Of a stretch of 64,000 bases of DNA, positions 28,739 through 39,523 are shown piece by piece. Source of the DNA: Tranzscheliella williamsii (taxonomy: Eukaryota; Basidiomycota; Ustilaginomycetes; Ustilaginales; Ustilaginaceae); assembly GCA_023212725.1 (NCBI GenBank), contig JALBYF010000068.1:1-64000 (forward strand), written 5' to 3'. The translations under genes were made by a program, and so were the position numbers. The notes under the pieces were generated by a model, which saw only the letters and a list, made by a program, of their open reading frames with translations, had not been told where the DNA came from and ran no database searches. Position 1 is the first letter of the stretch. Every line of letters starts with the position of its first letter.

Positions 28739-31700
28739 ACCCTGTATAGGTGGGAATTATGGTAATGGAACCGGCTTCTATGCAAACGAGACGGATCGAT
28801 AGGAGGTTTTCATAACACCGACGTGTGTTAGAGGCGTTGTGGTGACGGTGCTGGTCTAAGGGTGTGGTTTCTGCAGGACGAGCCAGGTGAAGCAGCTGTA
28901 GAGCGTCGTAGCTTCTATGCAGGAGAGGTAAGTGCAAAGGAGAAAGAGACGTTGCAGGTGAAGACGACTACCTACCTTTATCGGCTGTCCGAGGTTTCTA
29001 TGCAGATTAGCTAGGAGGTTAGGGCTCTACCCGTTCTGGTAGGGGGAAGGAAAAGACAGAATAGGAGCAAAGGCAACGCAGAAGAGCGGGTCGGAAGACG
29101 TCGAGACGCAGGCAGTGATGGGTTGGCACACTCGTGAACGTGCCTGAGCGGGGGAAGAATGGATCGACGAAAGACCGGGAACGAAGGTCCTGATACGGGT
29201 AAAGCGCATAAGGGAAGGGGCGCCACGGCGCAAAAAAGGAAGCAGGACTGTCGGCTGTGTGAAGAGTATGCTCAGATTCGAACGCCAGATCGCCATGGAG
29301 CTGAAGCAGGCGGAAGGGAAGAGGGTCAACAGCAGGGGCAAGGGCGCAAGCTACCTATCGAAGGACTAGATGCCATTGCGCATGACGTCCATAGCAGGCA
29401 AGATCGGAAACACACAGAAATGCCTTTAGAGCCGCATGGGTGCCGTTCAATGGAGAGCGGAGTCTCTACCACGGCCAGCCTAACTAGACACGGAGTCCGA
29501 GGGTGGGGGCGGACAGACGAAGCGAGACAGCTGTAGGGGCGGGCATGCGGTCGCGCTATCTAGGACACCGCCATCTGAAGCGCCGAGCGTGAGCAGAACC
29601 GGACTTACCTTCCGACGCCAGGTGCCGACGGAAGGGCGAATGCTTGGGGACAGCCCTACCGAATGGCGACAAGCCGTGTTCCGGTCATACTGCCGTTGCC
29701 TGCCGTTTCATCCATCTCTCCGACTGGGCAGCTGCTCCACCTCATGACGAGGTGGACGCTCACACGGTGAAGTTGTTCGAGTGAGCCGATCACATTGTGA
29801 TTGCCTGCGAGTTGCACTGAAGAAGAAGTTCCAAATGGCCGAATGTGAATTACGGACTGGGTGCGAGGATCACTTCTGGGGGAGGCGCCTGGGTCCACCG
29901 CCAAAGAACGAGATAGACTACCACTGACCGTATCATAAAGTATGCGAGCTAAGCTCATCATCGTCGAGGCAAACCCAAAGGCGTTTCGATCCGGCCCTCT
30001 CCTCGCATCACAACAGCACGCATACCATGCATGACACTGACAGACTTCCACTCTTGCCCAAACTGCTGCAACTGACAAGACAGCTCAAAGGCCACACATA
30101 GTGCGGCATCACGTGCCAGACGCTTGACAGAAAACGCGAGTCTAGCCTTCCCGAAAGAGTTCAGATTATAAGGTCGCAGCTGAGTCGTGCGTTTCATGCT
30201 CTGGTGCTGGCCAACCAAGGGCAGACTCATCTCGAGTGTCTGTCGACATTCAAGAATCACGAACCACACTTGGCCGAGATCGAATGGTACGGCTGTGCGT
30301 AGCTTCCTCGAACGGCGTTGCTTCCCCTTTACCGCGGCAAATGCTGCCGATCGGAGCATTGCAATTTGTAATTCGCAGCGGGATCGAGAGCGGTCGTCAG
30401 CTCATGGCTTCTCTGCCACTTGTCTACTTTTCCTGAACTGTGCTTTCGATCTCCGGTTGCGTTCATAGTCGCGGGCTCACGTGTGAAAGGGGCGCAGTGT
30501 CATCCTAGCGGCAATGCAAGGCTCACACGCTAGGATGTGCCGCGAGTGCGCGGTCCGCTTGAGATGCACCATGTCCAAAGAAGACCGCCAATGCAGACTA
30601 CTGCAGGCATCTTTGAGCACCGCCATTCGGCCAGGTTTCCCGACGGAAATGTTGGAATGCGTGCTCGGACCCAGGTTCAACCTATCCCACACCAATCAAG
30701 TACAAAAGCGCAGGCGCAGGAACCACCCACATACAGTACATGCGAATAACACACTTCGGATTCGGAGCACGAGAAGAGCCCCGTGCTTAGGACGGCAGGC
30801 GGTAGAACCATGCATCCCAGCCAAAAAAAATGTACAGCCAACTACGTCAGGCGGCCGAATAAAGCCACTTAGCAGACAATACTTGGGACCTTCACCGGGC
30901 AGGCCGAACCTTGAGCTGTCGGTGGAATTGCGCATCGACATCATCACTACTGCTGTAGTCAGTCAAGTTCTGCTGTAGTCATAGTCGGGGAGCCCGAATC
31001 ATTCCTGACTCGGCCTCTGCAACGGCGGATATTCGTGGTGCAAGGGTGAAACATGCAATACAGGAGCGATAAAAATGGGGATGCGAGATCTCACGTACCT
31101 GATCCGTCTATGCATATGAAAGCGGCTCTGCGGGCAAGGATTTCGCCCTTGATCAAGTCACAGTCACAGCATGGCGGTAGAGCAAAGCAAGGCCGTACCG
31201 TCCAAGCTCCACATCATGCACGTAATCCCTTGAACACGAGGCCGCCAAGCTCCTGAACAGCTTTGCATTCCCGTGCTCGCTTGGCCTCCTAAACGCCTTC
31301 CACGGGGCACTTTTGGAAGGAATGATCGTGGGATCCGCCTGTTCACCAGGATCTCTGCACGAGCCCTTGTTGCCGTTCAGCCAGCAACAGGGCCCCTTTC
31401 GCGTCGCAGGCAGCCGCGCTCGGCTTGGATGCCGAAGGCGAGGCTTGGCTCTGCCGATATCATGCCGTGATGAACGAGGAACCCCTTCTTTCAGCAAGCA
31501 GGAGCAAGGAGAGACGGCTCGCTTTTACTTGATGCAAACCCTTGTCGCGCTAGGAAAAGCTGGGCGCTGGCTGCATTGGCGAGTTTTTTACGTACAGACG
31601 TCGCTTGCTCGGTCCGCGATGGCAAAGGTGATGTTAGCTGCTTACCAATTCCAATTCCGAAGATTTCAACTACGCTGTTGCCTGTCATCCGGTGACTGTA

Positions 31701-34700
31701 ACTCGTGCAGGTCGGAATGTCAAACAAATCACGTAACATAACATATAACCTTTCCTCTGAGAGGAGAGGTATCCGGGATTTGTTTCGCTCCCTTTCTGCG
31801 TGGGAACGTCTATCTCACGCTTTTGGCGAATTGATGCTAACGCTGAAAACATTTGCAATGCTTCCGTGCTCGACGCCGAGTCTAAGCGGTCGGCCCGCCA
31901 TGCGCGAATGCTTTCCGAGGATTCCGGCTGCGGCTCAAGCATCGGTGCTGCCCTAGTGCGTCTTGGAACTTCGGAGCGACGGTGCGCCAACATGCCCACC
32001 TTGACATTAGTCGCAAATGCCCGCGCTTTGCAGGCACGGCAAGAAGTGGCACGGCAAAAGGGTTACAATCACCGTCACGATCCCAAGTCACAAGTACAGT
32101 TGGACACTATGCACAGTACTGTAGACAAAGCATGTCATTCACAAGGTCAGTCCGATACACCCCACCTTGTAGGACCTTACTCCATCACCGTGGACCCATC
32201 AGATGGTTTTCGAGCATACAGACAAGACTTGCCTAGTAGAAGATTTGGACGAGCCAAATCCGCGCAATCGGCACGCCCATCTCGCTGCTCGCGTCCGCTA
32301 GGCCGGGATTGATCAAATCCGACCGATCCGGATAGAGCTTGGCTTACCCGGTGCCAGTCTTTGGTTTCATGCCGATGGAAGACGAAAGCGTTTCTGGGTG
32401 GTATTCAATATCGCTATCGGAGCTATCGGCCTCCCAAGCCACTACTCGTGCGTGACGCCTGGTCGACATGTTCACCGCGACAGAACTACCGTAGATCCAA
32501 CGGTGTCCTGCTTCTGTGTCAGTGCTCCTCACAAGGCTCACAGTGGCAGTCCAACGTCATTTCAGAGCGACTGAAATCTACGAGAGCTAACTATCTGGAT
32601 TCCGAATTCCGGATTCCTTTGTGTGTTCCTGAACCGCGAATGACTTCATACTTGCCGGGAATTGACACGTAAACAATTGGTCCGGTCTTGGCACCGGCGC
32701 CAGTTGGTCATGGTCTCTCAAGGAGGTCGAGCGATGCACACTTCAATCGTGCCGTCTGGCCGAGACCGCCGGTTCTTGGCACCGTCGGTAATCGCGCTGG
32801 GTCGGTTGAAAAGCCAGATTTCTGCTTTGCTCGAACCGGGTATAGAGGCTCTGCTTGGCCTACATTAAGCGGTTGGGATTGGGATTTCAGTGTCGTGAAC
32901 GGCACGGGCCGTCGGTCAACAAGTACTTATGGTTGGCATGAATATGAACAGCGGGGACTTCACATGCTCAATACTGGGGTATAACAGACCTCGTGATAAA
33001 TGCCAACGGTGAATTTAGCGAGTCGCTTCTGCCGAGCGTTGTCCTCGCTTCTGGTGGGTTTCCGCTAAGCTCTTGGCGGTAAGCCCAGCGCCCAGCTTCG
33101 CCATTCTTCTGGCTTGCCGGCTAGACGTCACTTGACGGCTTCTGACGGCTTCTGTCTGGCCATCTTCCCATCTACGATTCACCTTTCTATGTCACCTGCA
33201 CCTTTCATCAGCTGTTGAACACCTCGGATAACGCAGAGCCGCCTTCTGGGCCCAGATGACTGTATTGCCGACCCTCCATCGGAAAGACACTGAAATAGCA
33301 ATATCCTTGTCACTCTCCCCAGATCTGTGAAAAGCGAAATGGGCGGATCGGACTCCGACACTGTCTGATGGCTCAGCTGTAAGCTCGTCTGATGTCTTGG
33401 TGGGACGCTGTTCTTGGCCCGGCCAGACTCCCTTACTCTTTACGGCGCATAGACTCTAGCGAAAGCATCTCTATTGCCGGCCAAGCCACAGCATCCTCGG
33501 CAACCCTTGGTAAGCCTGTTGGGCAACATCTTCTTGTCCTCGACTAAGCGGGTGTTGTTGGTAATGCACGTCGGTGGGCCCACATTACGCCTTCCCAGCT
33601 CAGGTCGGATATGGACACAAGTCAAGCATACTGCGCATCTACAGCTACGAAGGAGAGCGAGCGTATTCAAACCAAAACGATTGGATCATTGCGACATTGA
33701 TATCACCTGTGGTGCTGTGTCTGTTACAGAAACTACTACATCTCGTGAACTATTTCATCTGCTGAGCTGCTACATCTCGTGAGCTGCTTTATCTCCTCAG
33801 AGGCCATACAAGAACCGCTCCCTTCCGCTGCATGCCGCGTCGGCTAATTGGTCTCAACACAGGGCGAGTCCCAATGATCAGAAAGACAATGCAAGAAACG
33901 GCACTCGCCGACCACTGCGTGTACACGGCATCACGGCACTCTTGTCAGCTTTCATACAAGCAGGCTCGGCTGTAAGGAGTTCCGGCAAAGTGGGAGCATG
34001 GAGCATGTGCTTGAGGCTGAGCATGTGCTGGCAAACCGGTGGCTTAGTAAGGTGGCGCAGCCGACAACCCGATGACCGAGATAGGTGCCGATGGAGTGGA
34101 AGATAGAAATGTCTTCTTGACCGAAGATCAGCGGGCCCCTTTCGTGCGAGAGGCGGCCGTCCTTCTCGGCTCCGCTCTGTAACGTTCGATCACTTCATGG
34201 CTCGCAACCACTTACGCGTGCGCACCGTTTGGCGTTCGCGTCTGCTCGTTCCTGGCTCACGGTAGTAAGATTGCCTCGCACCCCGCCACACACCCGCGCC
34301 AAACGATTAAGCTGGGGGCCTTGGACTTGTTTCGCTGCGACATTGTGCCAGTGTTGAAGGCATCGGCCTGCTCCTGGTCGGAGACTCGTGTAAAAACGGG
34401 CGCGTGCACCACTTTGGTAAAGGATCAAGGTGGTACTTGCATCGATTCCGATTTGACATGCTGGCTCTGATTAGAAAGAAGCTGCACTGCCCCCGAGGGT
34501 CTCAGAATATAAGCAGATACAATATGGTCCACAATATCAGCTGGATGTAAGGCCTTCGGTCCACTACTTTGGTTATTCGTCGTGCGGATCAGCGTCGAAT
34601 CTGTCCTAGCAAAAAAGATTTGTATGCGGTCAATACAAAGCTCTTGTAACAATCGTTATCTTGGTTGCATGCATGTTGTTGACCGGATCAAGCCCCTAGC

Positions 34701-34880
34701 AGTTAGCTGAGCCGTCTCTGTCACAAGTGTTGGTCTCCACTCTGACATCTTACTACTTCCATCATCAATCTCCTATTCCTCCTGTCGCTCGTCTTTCGAC
34801 AGTTGCATCTGCTTCAATTTACCGTCTAGGACCACGCCTTACAGCAACCACCCCTCGCAACCCCCCTTCAGCCGTCCAAG
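28739..34880. other. 6.1-kb stretch without a recognisable protein gene
   Basis: All frames were scanned. They are short and lack recognisable domains, or are Arg/Ser/Pro-rich chance frames. It contains E-boxes CACGTG at 30110-30115 and 30478-30483, an ATCACA-T-TGTGAT palindrome at 29789-29801, and a 34-nt imperfect tandem duplication at 33736-33800. The left end probably holds the bHLH promoter and 5' UTR, and the right end (34.7-34.88 kb, pyrimidine-rich) the cofilin promoter. I saw no tRNA, rRNA or snRNA signature and no transposase-like frame. Confidence 0.55.
33736..33800. repeat. Imperfect tandem duplication, period 34 nt
   Basis: The segment starting CTACATCTCGTGA at 33736 recurs at 33770 with a few substitutions in the second half of the unit. 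It is not part of a recognised gene. Confidence 0.55.
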
Positions 34881-35536
34881 ATGGTAAGTAGGTAGGCAAG
34901 CACGTCTCGAGCATAGCGCCCAGAACGTGTGTCGCCAAAGCTGTTCATGAGGACCTTTTGTGAACTCGTCATGCTGATACCCTATCTCTGCTGTTGCCTG
35001 CCATCCAACCCTGTGCCGTCTATCTCACCGTCCCAATGTCGGTCCTGCCGGCCTCGTTGTGCTATCGACGACTGCCTCTCCCTGGCAACATGCTCTCAAC
35101 CTGCCATTTTTCTCAACAGTCATCTGGTGTCGCTGTCTCTCAAGAATGTCTCTCGCAGTTTCAGGAGCTGAAGCTGGGCAAGAAGCACAAATACATTGTC
35201 TACACCTTGAACGCACAAAACACTGAGATCGTTGTTGACAAGGTTTCATCCTCGAGCTCCTACGACGACTTCATTGCCGATTTGCCTCCAACAGAGTGCA
35301 GATACGCTATCTATGACTTCGAGTACGAGAAGGGAGACGAGGGCAAGCGCAACAAGATTTGCTTCTACACTTGGTCGCCTGATGACGCCAAAATCAAGCA
35401 GAAGATGGTCTTCGCCGCTTCCAAGGATGCTCTCCGCAGGGCTCTCGTCGGCATCTCGTCCGAGATCCAGGGAACCGAGTTCTCCGAGGTCAGCTACGAG
35501 ACCGTCCTCGAAAAAGTCAGCCGCTCCACTTTCTAA
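34881..35536 (+). CDS. COF1: Cofilin/ADF actin-depolymerising factor, two exons
   Basis: Exons 34881-34883 (ATG only, followed by GTAAGT) and 35120-35536 (after CAACAG), 139 residues. It begins [19 protein letters not shown]; Ser2/Ser3 match the regulatory N-terminal serine of cofilins. Conserved parts are [42 protein letters not shown] and the actin-binding helix [17 protein letters not shown], ending [12 protein letters not shown]. Length is typical. Known role: binds ADP-actin, severs and depolymerises filaments during endocytosis and polarised growth. An alternative in-frame start exists upstream inside the intron, but its translation is not cofilin-like. It is convergent with the gene at 35971. 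Confidence 0.95.
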
Positions 35537-35970
35537 GCGCAAGCGCTGTTTCTTTGTTCAGCACTGATCCATGTCAGGCCCAGCCGTCCCGCCACTGGCT
35601 ACTAGCTATGGAGCGAGTGGGCCGTGCCAGACAAGAATGTGGCCTTGGCTGCTCTTTCCTCAAGATGTCCCTCCATCCATTCGTGGAGTGGCACACATGT
35701 ACCAACAAACGGATCGACGTTGATGCACGCACAAGTTGCATTCGGTTCAGGACGAAATGCTCATTGTAACACTCGCCATGATCTTACCGGCAGCTTGTGA
35801 TCGCTTGTGTCGGATGCCACATTCTCTGGTGCGGCGCGGTCGGTAGTCGCCTCCCGCGGGTTTAGCAAGAGGGGTATCCAGAATCTGGTATTACAAATGC
35901 AGCCGGAAGGATGCAAAGGGTCTGTGGGGGGTCAGTTTGGACGTCGCTGGACCGTGGGGCCCTTGGGCTG
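35537..35970. other. Convergent intergenic region
   Basis: 434 bp between the stops of COF1 and the coiled-coil gene; no gene recognised. Confidence 0.45.
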
Positions 35971-38067
35971 TCACGACTTGAGCCCTTCCCTGATGGCAGC
36001 CGCTCTGAGTTTGCTATGCAAGAAGGCGAGGCGATCCTGGTATCTCTTGACCACCGCCGTCTTCTTGGTATAGATGTCGGTCAGCTCGCTTTTGAAGACG
36101 GCGAGGTCGGGCTCGTGCTCGGCGTCCGTTGGCGGACTCGAGTGCCCCGGCTCGCTCCGCCTGCCGCCGCGGCGGTGCGACCTGTAGGCAGACGGAGGCG
36201 GCTGCGGTGCCGGCATGCTCGCCGCGCCATTCGTAGTGACTTCAGAGGCACACGCCAGCGGCCACTCGATCTTGACCTCGTCCATGGTCCGGCGGATCCC
36301 CACGGGGTCCACGCGACCGTACCGAGACAAAAGCGCATCTTCGGCAGTCGCAAACGTCTCCAGAACCCGGTTGCCTTCGTTCTGCACCACCGCCATCTCG
36401 GCCCTGACTTCGGCAGTGGATTTCTCGGCATACTCAGTGCCAAACATGGTCGAAGGGGCCGCTTCGGCCCGCACCGAGGTTCGAGAGCTACGACCGACTT
36501 CGCCGGTCGGGCTGTACGCTTCCCTCGCCGAATCGTGTATCGACACGGCCCGCAGCGACGACGCCGTCCGCTCGGCTGAAAAAGAGACCTCCAGTTCCCT
36601 GGCCGCGGTCTCCGCTTGCGCACGCCGGGCCTGACTGCTTGCCCGGACACGGCCAAAGGTAGAAGCACGGGCCGAACGCGCGGCTGAGGACTGATGCGTC
36701 TTGGTAGAATGCGCTCTGTGAGAATGCCCATCTCCGCTTGAATGCGCAGAGATGAGTCCTTCAGAATCCCGCCTTGGAAGCAGCGTGCGGGAGTATGCAT
36801 TGCCGTTGCCCAACTCCTTCGCATAGCCGTGAAGACTGCTTTGCGAACCCTGGCGTTGCTTTCCAACCACGTCTGTATCTTTCCCGCTTCGCTTAAAAAG
36901 GTCGGTGACGTTCTCCATGGCGGTAGATCGTTTGGTCCAGCCACTGCGTATGGAGGCCCTACCGTTCGTCTCGCCATGTCCCAAGGACGATTTGGATTCG
37001 GACGTAGAAATGACGGGATGCTGCTCTCGTTCATACGCTTGTTGACTGGTGCCATGCAGGTTGGGTCCCAAGCCTGCTAGGTTGGCGGTGGTTGGGATGT
37101 CCATGGCGCCCTTGTTCTTTTGCACTATCCCTTCGAAAACCGCCTGCCGCAAAGTTCTATATTCGTCATCACTCAAGAGTCCATCTGCGTTAGCGACAGC
37201 TAGCTCTTGGAGCTTGGTCGCCAGCTGTGCAGAAGTCATGGCTGGAGCACCATTGCTGCTGGCCACTGAGGCCATGGGATGTGACAACGGCTGAATGGGA
37301 TGGACAGAAGACGTCGCGATGTCGAGCGGTTCGACTGAAGAAGTGGAGTTGGCAGCACTCGTAGAGGCATTCGCCGATCTAGAACGAGAGGCAGAAGGCG
37401 GATACTTGCGGGCGGACAACCGCTGAGGCTCGGTGTTGTCAGAAGGTACCCTCAAATTTGAGGAAACCGAATTGCTCCTACTGGGTCTGGTCCTCGTGGA
37501 GCTGGCATATGAGCCTGGAAACACGTCCAGCACTGAGCGTCTTTTTCTCTGGGATGCTTCAGCCGCTGTGTTCGTAGGGTCAGGGTCTATCATTGGCGGT
37601 TTGTAGCTTGATGGAGGGTGCCTTGAGGTGGCGGGTGGATCGCCGGCAGACCGGATCTGGCTTGAGACTTGTCGATCCTCGGTCAGCGGCTTCTTTCTGC
37701 TCATAGTACCCTTGATGGTACCAGTAAGCCTAGATGTCCATGGTGAGCCTGGCGATATTGATTTTGATCTGGTAGTATGGCTGGCACCTTGGTGATTGGC
37801 GATTTTCGGCGCATTGCCAACGCCTTGATCAGTATTGCTGATTGCCTGGTAAGACGGCTGAGCCTGCGTGAAGGCCGTATGATGGATGATATTGGTACTT
37901 GCGCTGTTGCTAAGCCTTGGTCTGCCGTGATGATCTTCGGCGAGGGCGTATTTGGTGCTCGTGGACGCATCATGGAGATCGGCCGGACTTGTGTAACGGT
38001 CCTTAGATTCGATGTTGGGCTGATTGTTTGCGCTCCGGCGAGCGAACGACGAGAAGATAAGCTTCAT
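35971..38067 (-). CDS. Disordered/coiled-coil protein with SHOCT-like motif, unknown function
   Basis: 698 residues from ATG 38065-38067 (MKLIFSSFARRSANN); the open frame extends upstream to 38169 but the start there looks less natural. Most of the first 275 and the 320-480 regions are Ser/Thr/Pro/Arg-rich and disordered. A short helical unit (about 277-310) reads QLATKLQELAVANADGLLSDDEYRTLR, resembling SHOCT-type modules. The C-terminal 200 residues are more regular: AETAARELEVSFSAER, AEVRAEMAVVQNEGNRVLETF, LLSRYGRVDP and a Lys/Arg-rich terminal helix (TKKTAVVKRYQDRLAFLHSK). I do not recognise the family; likely fungus-specific. Confidence 0.8.
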   Translation of the reverse strand: MKLIFSSFARRSANNQPNIESKDRYTSPADLHDASTSTKYALAEDHHGRPRLSNSASTNIIHHTAFTQAQPSYQAISNTDQGVGNAPKIANHQGASHTTRSKSISPGSPWTSRLTGTIKGTMSRKKPLTEDRQVSSQIRSAGDPPATSRHPPSSYKPPMIDPDPTNTAAEASQRKRRSVLDVFPGSYASSTRTRPSRSNSVSSNLRVPSDNTEPQRLSARKYPPSASRSRSANASTSAANSTSSVEPLDIATSSVHPIQPLSHPMASVASSNGAPAMTSAQLATKLQELAVANADGLLSDDEYRTLRQAVFEGIVQKNKGAMDIPTTANLAGLGPNLHGTSQQAYEREQHPVISTSESKSSLGHGETNGRASIRSGWTKRSTAMENVTDLFKRSGKDTDVVGKQRQGSQSSLHGYAKELGNGNAYSRTLLPRRDSEGLISAHSSGDGHSHRAHSTKTHQSSAARSARASTFGRVRASSQARRAQAETAARELEVSFSAERTASSLRAVSIHDSAREAYSPTGEVGRSSRTSVRAEAAPSTMFGTEYAEKSTAEVRAEMAVVQNEGNRVLETFATAEDALLSRYGRVDPVGIRRTMDEVKIEWPLACASEVTTNGAASMPAPQPPPSAYRSHRRGGRRSEPGHSSPPTDAEHEPDLAVFKSELTDIYTKKTAVVKRYQDRLAFLHSKLRAAAIREGLKS

Positions 38068-39265
38068 GTGTGATAAGAGCCCACGACAGGCCTGGCGTCT
38101 CAGCGACGGAAAGACCTGTTCACTCGACCTAGTGTGGTAGACGAAAGAGGATGGGGGACGACAGAGCAAACGCTGCTGGCAGCATGGCTCTGGCCCACAA
38201 GGTGCCCAGGCGGTGTAGATATCTGCGCAGAAGGAGCAAGGCGACCAGACTGGCTTGGCAACAATCGGAGTGGTTGTCGAGGATCAGATACTGCCGGAGA
38301 ATGCAGATAGCTTCGAGGAAGGGTCTAAGGCGCAGCCACAGCGATGTAGGACTGAATGACGCGACGGCTTGGTGTAGCTCTGATCGTGCTCGAACGACCA
38401 GAGGGTTGAAACGGGCGGTGTGGTGCTAGCGGAGGGCGAGGAGAGAGGGGAGCCAAGGCCAGACGTCGAAAGCAATCAGTCACAATGTAAATGTGAATAG
38501 GAATGCTTCCTGAAGACGATCTGCCTAAAGGAATTATAGCGCAGCGGTTGTCGGACTATCCGAACTGTCCGGAAGGCGGCGTGTGAGCACACTTGATAGT
38601 CACAGTATGAAGAGAAACATTATTTGGCACCTTTGCTTTTACTCAAACGCTTGAAGCCTCTTTTCTTCTCAAGCCTGCGAAGAGCAAGATCCTGGGTTTA
38701 GCTCTGCAGATCGCCACCCGCCAACGCTTTGTGTTGGAATTGCGAAGGTTGTGCGGCTGCGTGCCTTTGTACGTTGGCGCTTGCTCGCAACGCACCTTGC
38801 TAACCTAGCCAGAAACGCATTGCTGCTCTGGTCCGAGACCCAGGCACGGGCGTTTTCCTTAATTCTCCACGCCAAGGCTTTGGATGTGAATGGTGCGGCT
38901 AGCCGTCCGACGCACTTTGACCCTGCACTTTGACCCTGCAGTCGGATTGTGACTACATGCAAGAGGCTGTGAGTCGTTCCCGCTCCTGTCACCGTCCAGC
39001 CCCAGCTTAGAGTCGCTTGCTGCACTCCTTCCCGTATCCCGTACGAGTGACACGGATTTGTTCAACGCTCGGCGCGTGTTGGTCTCGGACAAGCAGCGGA
39101 TGCTGTCACAGTGTTACTTTGAAATTGTGATTTGGGTACGACGGGTATGTTAAGATATCTGTGGCCGTGGAGGGTCGGCTGCGAGATGTTGTTTTTTTGT
39201 TGCTCCAACGTCAGGCCAGCATGTTGGCGTGGAGGTGCGAGCTTCTGCATAGGAATCAGAATCCC

Positions 39266-39279
39266 ATCACAATTGTGAT
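39266..39279. repeat. Perfect palindrome ATCACAATTGTGAT
   Basis: 14-nt self-complementary sequence about 245 bp upstream of the alpha-actinin ATG, related to the palindromes at 10157 and 29789. Confidence 0.7.
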
Positions 39280-39320
39280 TCTACCGGGTGTACCTTTCGC
39301 TCCTCTCGGTGGTCACCTCT

Positions 39321-39346
39321 TGATTGCGATTGTGATTGTGATTGTA
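39321..39346. repeat. GATTGT tandem hexamer array
   Basis: Four units of GATTG(C/T), the first with one change, about 40 bp after the palindrome. TGTGATT also forms half of that palindrome. Confidence 0.65.
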
Positions 39347-39523
39347 TGCATCAACACTGCTCCGTGTCATCCATCCTTACTCAAAGCGCATACAGACGGA
39401 CGCGCCGACGGAGGCGAACTAGCGCCTCTCAGCACCATCGAGTTCGTCGGAGGTAGCCTAACGCTCAACAGAGCTGACAACGGTTGACAACGCGCGGATC
39501 GACCGACACCAACAAGGCGAACG

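Larger units (their letters stand above)
38068..39523. other. Divergent intergenic region with palindrome and GATTGT repeats
   Basis: 1.46 kb between the coiled-coil gene and alpha-actinin. It contains a 13-nt unit repeated twice at about 38912-38937 (GCACTTTGACCCT), the perfect 14-nt palindrome at 39266-39279 and a GATTGT tandem array at about 39321-39346. No conserved protein frame. Confidence 0.5.

Noticed and set aside
29027..29341. 104-residue minus-strand frame with a hydrophobic N-terminus, possible secreted protein
   Set aside because: The frame is short, lacks a convincing cleavage site or cysteine pattern, and overlaps equally good frames in other phases.
30514..30978. 154-residue frame in the gene-free block
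   Set aside because: No domain, irregular composition and no supporting splice or promoter context.
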